Positions 61,343 through 64,000 of a stretch of 64,000 bases of DNA are shown piece after piece. Below the pieces are notes generated by a model that had not been told where the DNA came from, ran no database searches, and was given only the letters and a program-made list of their open reading frames with translations. How positions within the stretch are numbered: position 1 is the stretch's first letter; each line of letters opens with the position of its first letter. This DNA comes from Phenylobacterium koreense. Its GTDB lineage: Bacteria; Pseudomonadota; Alphaproteobacteria; Caulobacterales; Caulobacteraceae. The stretch covers positions 434,001-498,000 of the forward strand of contig NZ_JBEPLU010000001.1 in NCBI RefSeq assembly GCF_040545335.1, written 5' to 3'. The position numbers were made by a program, and so were the translations under genes.

Positions 61343-61945
61343 TCAGGCGACCGCCAGGCGCCGGCGCGCGCGCAGGCTCGCTCCGGCGACGCCGAATCCC
61401 AGGATCATCAAGGCCCAGGCGGCAGGCTCGGGCACGACCGACGCCATCGGCACGCCGACACGTCCGATGTTGAAGGCCTCGTCGCCCGTCGCCGCGCCGT
61501 TGTTCGTCACGGCCTTGGCGGAAAAGCCGTCCTTCTGCACCGCGCTGTAGATCGAGTGGGCGGTCAGCCCCGCGAACGAGACGTCGGCGAACGGCCCGCC
61601 GGCGGCGTTGAACGGGGCGCCTGTCCAGGTGAACACCAGGTTCGGGACCAGCGGATCGTCCGTGTCGCTCGGCGGCGGCAGCAAGGCGGAGGTGAACTCC
61701 ACCGTCGCCGCGAGATCCGCAGCGTAGATGCCCGAGCTTATGCTGCCGTCCACATAGCCCGCGAAGTCGTAGATGATCAGTTGCGATCCGGGGACAAGGC
61801 CCTGGTCGCCTGCAAGCGTGCCGCTGTACGAGAACTCAAAATCCGGCCCAACGGGGGTGACGGTGTCGAGCACCGGTATGATCGCGGCGCTGGCGCCCGA
61901 GGAGACGGCGAACGCGGCGCATGTGGCCAACAGCAGCTTCTTCAT
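61343..61945 (-). CDS. PEPxxWA-CTERM sorting domain protein
   Basis: A 200-residue exported protein. The signal peptide KKLLLATCAAFAVSSGASA is followed by a beta-rich domain with no recognised family (IPVLDTVTPVGPDFEFSYSGTLAG and so on). The C-terminal tripartite signal is VVPEPAAWALMILGFGVAGASLRARRR: the PEPxxWA motif, a transmembrane helix and an Arg cluster. Such tails are processed by exosortase systems linked to exopolysaccharide. No exosortase gene is in the window. GGGAGG precedes the ATG. Confidence 0.92.
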   Translation of the reverse strand: MKKLLLATCAAFAVSSGASAAIIPVLDTVTPVGPDFEFSYSGTLAGDQGLVPGSQLIIYDFAGYVDGSISSGIYAADLAATVEFTSALLPPPSDTDDPLVPNLVFTWTGAPFNAAGGPFADVSFAGLTAHSIYSAVQKDGFSAKAVTNNGAATGDEAFNIGRVGVPMASVVPEPAAWALMILGFGVAGASLRARRRLAVA

Positions 61946-62118
61946 GGCAGTCCTCCCTATCGGTCCCCCCGACGGTTTGGACGCACGCGAAATAACAACG
62001 TTACGTTAACTATGTGACCGGGCCACGGGCCAAATCACAAGTCGCGGAACGAGCCTGAGAATGAGCGGCTTCAGGCGCCGCGGTTGGCAACGGCGACGCG
62101 GGAGGCTAATGCGAGCGG

Positions 62119-62376
62119 ATGAGCGACACGCGCCCCACCACGCCGCCCGATCGGCTGTCCGTCAATCCGAGCAGCCCCCATTACGACGCCGAAGCGCTGG
62201 AGCGCGGCGTCGGCGTCCGTTTCAAGGGCGTCGAGAAGACCAATGTCGACGAATACTGCGTCAGCGAGGGCTGGGTGCGGCTCAGCGTCGGCAAGACCGT
62301 CGACCGCAAGGGCAACGCCATGACGGTCAAGCTGCAGGGCACGGTCGAGCCCTACTTCCAGGACATCAAGGAATAG
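62119..62376 (+). CDS. DUF3297 family protein
   Basis: An 85-residue conserved small protein: PPDRLSVNPSSPHYDAEALERGVGVRFKGVEKTNVDEYCVSEGWVRLSVGKTVDRKGNAMTVKLQGTVEPYF, which covers the whole DUF3297 family. The function is unknown; it is a cytoplasmic beta-rich protein. It stands alone and converges on the DsbB-like gene with 16 bases between stops. Confidence 0.9.
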   Translation: MSDTRPTTPPDRLSVNPSSPHYDAEALERGVGVRFKGVEKTNVDEYCVSEGWVRLSVGKTVDRKGNAMTVKLQGTVEPYFQDIKE

Positions 62377-62392
62377 CGCCCCGCCCCGGCCC

Positions 62393-62788
62393 TCAGAACC
62401 GCAGGCGGCGAGCGTCGGGGTTGGCGTAGTAGAGCATCACCTGGCCGACGATGATGAACAGCGCGCAGCCGGAGAGCAGGAACGGGTCGATATAGATCGC
62501 CTCGTTGAAGGCGAACTTGCCGGCGCTGATCTTCTTCCAGCCGTTGAAGTGCTGCGTGGCGGCGACCACCGCGCCAAGGAACCCGATCACGGTCGCCAGA
62601 TAGCGCCCCGTCCAGCCCAGGCTGACGGGGCTGAGCATGCCGAGGCCCAGGAGGCCGATGACCGACCGCTGCATCCGGCAGTAGGGGCAGACATAGACCA
62701 CACCGGTCAGATCCATCGCCCAGGCGCCGACGCTGATGAGGATGGCGAGCACGCCGAGGATCTGAATGTGGCGGCGGGTGAAATACAT
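62393..62788 (-). CDS. four-helix membrane protein with CPYC motif (DsbB-like)
   Basis: A 131-residue membrane protein with about four helices (QILGVLAILISVGAWAM, SVIGLLGLGMLSPVSLGW, ATVIGFLGAVVAATQHF, PFLLSGCALFIIVGQVMLYY). VYVCPYCRMQRSVIGL after helix one resembles the CxxC-x-x-QR start of DsbB, which passes electrons from DsbA to quinone. The second DsbB cysteine pair is missing, with only one further Cys inside a helix. It could be a reduced DsbB relative or another quinone-linked protein. Confidence 0.65.
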   Translation of the reverse strand: MYFTRRHIQILGVLAILISVGAWAMDLTGVVYVCPYCRMQRSVIGLLGLGMLSPVSLGWTGRYLATVIGFLGAVVAATQHFNGWKKISAGKFAFNEAIYIDPFLLSGCALFIIVGQVMLYYANPDARRLRF

Positions 62789-62898
62789 TCGGGCCTCTCA
62801 GCGATTCTGGTCTTGCGGCGGGACTGGCGCGCACGGCTTGGGTTATCACAACGGCCAGATGATGACCGAAGCATTGATCGCCGAGAACGGGCATTTCG

Positions 62899-63597
62899 AT
62901 GAGTGAACCCCCTCCCCTGGTCCTGCTCCCCGGTCTGCTGTGCGACGACCGGCTATGGCGGGAACAGGTCGCCGGATTGCGGGACGTGGCCGAGGGCCTG
63001 GTGGCGGACCTCACGCTCGACGAGAGCGTCGAGGCGATGGCCGCCCGGGTGCTCGCCCAGGCGCCCGAGCGCTTCGCCCTGGCGGCGCTGTCGATGGGCG
63101 GCTACGTGGCGTTCGAGATCCTGCGCCAGGCGCCCGACCGCGTGACGCGGGCAGCGCTGATGGCGACCAGCGCCGCGCCCGACAGCCCGAGCCGCGCCGC
63201 CGAGCGCCGGGCGGCGATGAAGGCGATGAAGTTCGGACGCTTCCTTGGCGTGACCGACCGCATGCTGCCGCAACTGATCCATCCGGACCACGTCGGCGGC
63301 GAGATCGGGCGCGAGGTCATGGAAATGGCCGGGCGCGTAGGGGCCGAGGCCTTCCTGCGGCAGCTGACGGCCATACTGGGGCGGCCGGATTCGCGGCCGC
63401 TGCTGGCGAATATTCGGATTCCGACCCTGGTGGCGGTGGGAGACGACGACCGGCTGACCCCGCTCGCGGAAGCGCGCGAGATCCACGAGGGCGTCGCCGG
63501 ATCGCGGCTGCACGTGTTCGAACGCTGCGGCCATCTTCCGCCGATGGAAGCGCCGCAGGAAACGACAGCGGTGCTGCGGGACTGGCTGCTGGATTAG
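62899..63597 (+). CDS. alpha/beta hydrolase
   Basis: A 232-residue serine hydrolase. The oxyanion region is PLVLLPGLLCDDRLW, the nucleophile elbow ALSMGGYVAFEIL, the Asp VAVGDDDRLTPLAEA and the His FERCGHLPPMEAPQET. The substrate is unknown; the pattern is that of small esterase-like or proline-iminopeptidase-like enzymes. A palindromic repeat-like hairpin follows the stop. Confidence 0.9.
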   Translation: MSEPPPLVLLPGLLCDDRLWREQVAGLRDVAEGLVADLTLDESVEAMAARVLAQAPERFALAALSMGGYVAFEILRQAPDRVTRAALMATSAAPDSPSRAAERRAAMKAMKFGRFLGVTDRMLPQLIHPDHVGGEIGREVMEMAGRVGAEAFLRQLTAILGRPDSRPLLANIRIPTLVAVGDDDRLTPLAEAREIHEGVAGSRLHVFERCGHLPPMEAPQETTAVLRDWLLD

Positions 63598-63610
63598 AAG
63601 CCCGGGATGA

Positions 63611-63637
63611 CTTCTCCCTCCCCATGAAGAGGAGGGA
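63611..63637. repeat. CTTCTCCCTCC-type hairpin after the hydrolase gene
   Basis: TCCCTCC (63615-63621) pairs with GGAGGGA (63631-63637) around 9 bases, preceded by CTTC. It is close in style to the hairpin at 29072-29095 and to the insertion at 37084-37199. Confidence 0.5.
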
Positions 63638-63655
63638 TACTGGACACTCCCGCTT

Positions 63656-63796
63656 CTAGCCTAGCCGCAGGCGAGCCTGGCGGGCGGGCTTTCGGGACGG
63701 AGCGGGCTCGCGATGGGCTCGGCGCGCCATCATTTGCTGCAGCCAGAGGACCCAACCGAAGGGAACTTCCTTATGCAACCTGTGCAGTTCTTCCAT
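63656..63796 (-). CDS. 46-residue basic small protein, function unknown
   Basis: Read on the minus strand from the ATG at 63796, with GAGGTG 6 bases upstream, a 46-residue frame runs to the TAG at 63656. It begins MEELHRLHKEVPFGWVLWLQ, continues QMMARRAHREPAPSRKPARQ and ends in ARLRLG. An amphipathic N-terminal helix with two Trp is followed by a highly basic tail. It is divergent from the LysR gene at 63894. The ribosome site and divergent position make it plausible, but no homologue is known to me. Confidence 0.45.
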   Translation of the reverse strand: MEELHRLHKEVPFGWVLWLQQMMARRAHREPAPSRKPARQARLRLG

Positions 63797-63893
63797 GGCG
63801 TCACCTCAAGAAATCGCTGTCTTGGGGCGGAAGATCGGGCGAACGCCGGTCGATGACAAACGCGTGCTCCTGCTATATGCATTAGGAAGACTT

Positions 63894-64000
63894 ATGGCAG
63901 ACATCCTCGCTTCCATACCCCTCAGCGCGATCCGCGTATTCGAGGCCGCCGCCCGGCTGGGCAGCTTCACCCGGGCGGCGGAGGAGCTTGGAATCACCCA
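63894..64000 (+). CDS. LysR-family regulator (N-terminus only, cut by window edge)
   Basis: The first 35 residues include PLSAIRVFEAAARLGSFTRA and AEELGIT, the N-terminal winged HTH of a LysR regulator of the GcvA type. AGGAAG lies 4 bases before the ATG at 63894. The rest lies beyond the right edge. It is divergent from the small gene at 63656-63796. Confidence 0.85.
   Translation, partial: MADILASIPLSAIRVFEAAARLGSFTRAAEELGIT

Overview
The window is a high-GC alphaproteobacterial chromosome segment, most likely from the Caulobacteraceae (Caulobacter or Phenylobacterium type). The main reasons are: a flagellar block flgL-flgK / fliK-flgD-flgE followed directly by sciP, the CtrA-inhibitor gene that also follows flgE in Caulobacter; matches to sigma-54 promoters in the shared flagellar control region; large TonB-dependent receptors; and a CYP153-type P450 with an Old Yellow Enzyme. 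No phage, insertion sequence, tRNA, rRNA or CRISPR array was seen. Species is inferred, not proven.

Layout. 1-8.4 kb: mnmA (cut by the left edge), flgL and flgK on the minus strand, then fliK, flgD, flgE and sciP on the plus strand. The two flagellar arms diverge from one control region at about 3.9-4.1 kb. 8.5-16.5 kb: a VOC protein, rpiB, a zinc alcohol dehydrogenase, an HTH regulator with a DUF4440 gene, and divergent from it a VIT/VWA surface protein with a C-terminal LPQTA sorting signal overlapping its own class GN sortase; then a RusA-family resolvase and fumC. 16.5-28 kb: mostly housekeeping genes (polyprenyl synthase, tRNA methyltransferase, otsA, M23 peptidase, ilvC, DUF924, thyA, a two-component system, folA) with several small secreted or membrane unknowns. 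28-39.5 kb: accessory metabolism (SMP-30 lactonase, OYE, CYP153, a porin, a monooxygenase-like protein, a TerB-DnaJ protein and a 5-oxoprolinase fusion carrying an in-frame repeat-like insertion).

39.5-47.3 kb: a lone ParA-family ATPase and two tandem, closely similar TonB-dependent receptors. Each receptor has its own terminator, and both share an upstream 17-base element at the same distance from the start codon. 47.3-58.8 kb: a LysR-azoR pair, GNAT, DsbA-like, dodecin (ribosome site inside a perfect hairpin), NTF2-like, dienelactone hydrolase with an EthD protein, DUF983 divergent from a MocR-type regulator over a direct-repeat operator, an EamA exporter, an APH-like kinase, a TTC38-like protein and an AraC regulator. 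58.8-61.3 kb: a compact arsenic operon arsI-arsR-arsC-acr3 behind a palindromic operator. 61.3-64 kb: a PEP-CTERM protein, DUF3297, a DsbB-like membrane protein, an alpha/beta hydrolase, a small 46-residue gene and the start of a LysR regulator cut by the right edge.

Functions were assigned by reading motifs and overall similarity to remembered families; no database search was possible. Non-ATG starts were chosen where a ribosome-binding site favoured them and are explained in each entry.
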